The position numbers were made by a program, and so were the translations under genes. A stretch of DNA of 8,118 nucleotides from Elusimicrobiota bacterium (GTDB lineage: Bacteria; RUG730), in NCBI GenBank assembly GCA_031259185.1, contig JAIRLV010000063.1:1-8118 (forward strand), written 5' to 3'. Below the pieces are notes generated by a model. The model was not told the DNA's origin. It searched no databases and worked only from the letters and a program-made list of their open reading frames with translations. Shown here piece after piece: positions 7,451-8,118 of the stretch (positions are counted from its first letter, which is position 1; each line of letters begins with the position of its first letter).

Positions 7451-7455
7451 GTCCG

Positions 7456-7860
7456 CTACAAATACCGCAAAATCATTTGCTTATTACAAACTACCACCAT
7501 TGTTGCTTTTGCCCTTTCTTTACGACAGAATTCTTTAAATTTTGCGATTTCCGCCGTGTTGATATAATCTCGCGGCGACTTAACTTGAATTAGATATTTA
7601 ACACCATCTTTACTAGCTACTAAATCCACTTTATTAGCATAATCATCAAAAGCACTAGCAAAACAAGTGTGTTTTCATCCTCGTGATTGTAAGTATTTAA
7701 GTGCTCTTTCCTCTCGTTTAAAAGCAAAGAATATGTGGGCAATTAATATTTCTTGTTCTTGGGTTAAAAAATGCATGAAGGACAAAAAATGATCTTTGGT
7801 TTGTAACAGCGATTTTGGTTGTAATTTGTAAATTATTTCTCTTGTAAATGAATATTCCAT
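7456..7860 (-). CDS. Stand-alone PD-(D/E)XK superfamily nuclease, 134 aa
   Basis: The frame starts MEYSFTREIIYKLQPKSLLQ and ends MILRYL with TAG at 7456-7458; Trp 62 is TGA. The second half carries the full PD-(D/E)XK signature: E51 in the helix EERALKYLQSRGW, D79 in KVDLVA, then Q92 and K94 in YLIQVK, followed by a helix AEIAKFKEFCRKERAKA and a strand TMVVV. This is the core of small metal-dependent endonucleases such as restriction enzymes, Mrr-like proteins and archaeal-type Holliday junction resolvases. The N-terminal 45 residues are helical and unassigned. The gene begins 34 bp after a terminator, without a clear promoter or Shine-Dalgarno sequence; TTG 7867 is an alternative start. Whether it is a phage resolvase, a restriction-type enzyme or a host gene cannot be decided here. 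Confidence 0.8.
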
Positions 7861-7873
7861 ATAATGCAAGGCA

Positions 7874-7960
7874 TGACTATTAAATTGGCAACAAAAAATC
7901 GCTCCCTAACCGTTTCCGGTATGAGAGCGATCTATTGAATTTATGCCAATTTAATAGTCA
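7874..7960 (-). repeat. 17-bp perfect inverted repeat enclosing the terminator
   Basis: TGACTATTAAATTGGCA at 7874-7890 is the exact reverse complement of 7944-7960, with 53 bp between. The right arm contains the stop codon of the upstream gene (TAA 7951-7953); the left arm ends 13 bp ahead of the nuclease ATG. The arms enclose the intrinsic terminator. They could extend the hairpin in RNA, be a protein or recombination site, or be a trace of an inserted element. Confidence 0.85.
7892..7931 (-). terminator. Intrinsic terminator with GAAA tetraloop
   Basis: On the minus strand, ATCGCTCTC pairs with GGGAGCGAT (7-bp Watson-Crick stem plus U-G and C-G), then a 2x2 internal loop, an ACCG/CGGT stem and a GAAA loop, followed at once by TTTTTTG. 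The GNRA-type loop and the U-run both exist only on the minus strand, so this terminates the gene ending at 7951. Confidence 0.9.
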
Positions 7961-8118
7961 ACTAATAGTATATATATATTTGTTGCAATAAGAGTTTGGA
8001 ATCCTGGTTGTAGAAAAATTCATACTGAATCTTCTGGTTGAAAAGTGCATCCAAATATTTCGAAATTATCATCATGAAGAGTTAATGTAAGATATATCCT
8101 TATAGGATCATCTGGTTG
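7951..8118 (-). CDS. C-terminal part of an unknown protein (runs in from the right edge)
   Basis: Fifty-five codons and a TAA stop (7951-7953) are visible; one Trp codon is TGA (8020-8022). The start of the gene lies beyond the window. Visible residues include QPDDPIRIYLTLHDD, FEIFGCTFQPEDSVWIFLQ and a C-terminus ATNIYILLVDY. A short motif recurs three times, QPDDPIRIYL, QPEDSVWIFL and QPGFQTLIAT, which suggests small beta-strand repeats. The gene ends directly in the terminator hairpin. I do not recognise it; it could be a virion protein or a host protein. Confidence 0.75.

Overview
This window comes from a wall-less bacterium (class Mollicutes, outside Acholeplasma and the phytoplasmas) or from a phage of one. 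The DNA is very AT-rich. The long reading frames on the minus strand become continuous only if TGA is read as tryptophan (code 4). In the 692-residue protein all ten Trp codons are TGA; in the terminase eight of nine are; in the portal seven of nine. Spiroplasma or Mycoplasma is likely, but the sequence alone does not decide the genus. All credible genes lie on the minus strand, so the window is best read from right to left.

Right end (8118 to about 7450): the C-terminal end of an unknown protein stops inside a 17-bp inverted repeat. Nested inside that repeat is a clear intrinsic terminator with a GAAA tetraloop. Just beyond it lies a stand-alone 134-residue PD-(D/E)XK nuclease, then a short stretch (7283-7450) that holds both a 55-codon ORF and several mutually exclusive or crossing inverted repeats, possibly a structured RNA.

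Control region (about 7290 to 7184): a CIRCE element, the operator of the heat-shock repressor HrcA, matches the consensus at 17 of 18 positions. It lies 43 bp upstream of the first gene of a compact phage operon.

Operon (7183 to 1): a 41-residue basic peptide, a 251-residue adenine-methyltransferase-like protein, a 159-residue unknown protein, two small paralogous proteins (50 and 70 residues), a 75-residue protein, the large terminase (571 residues, ATPase plus nuclease), a portal protein (415), an unknown 692-residue protein that is probably structural, and the first 37 codons of another gene. Spacing is tight, mostly with short overlaps or a few bases between genes. This is the DNA-modification, DNA-packaging and head-assembly block of a tailed phage or prophage. 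No major capsid protein, protease, integrase or recognisable small terminase is visible. The most notable point is the heat-shock operator placed ahead of the phage packaging genes.
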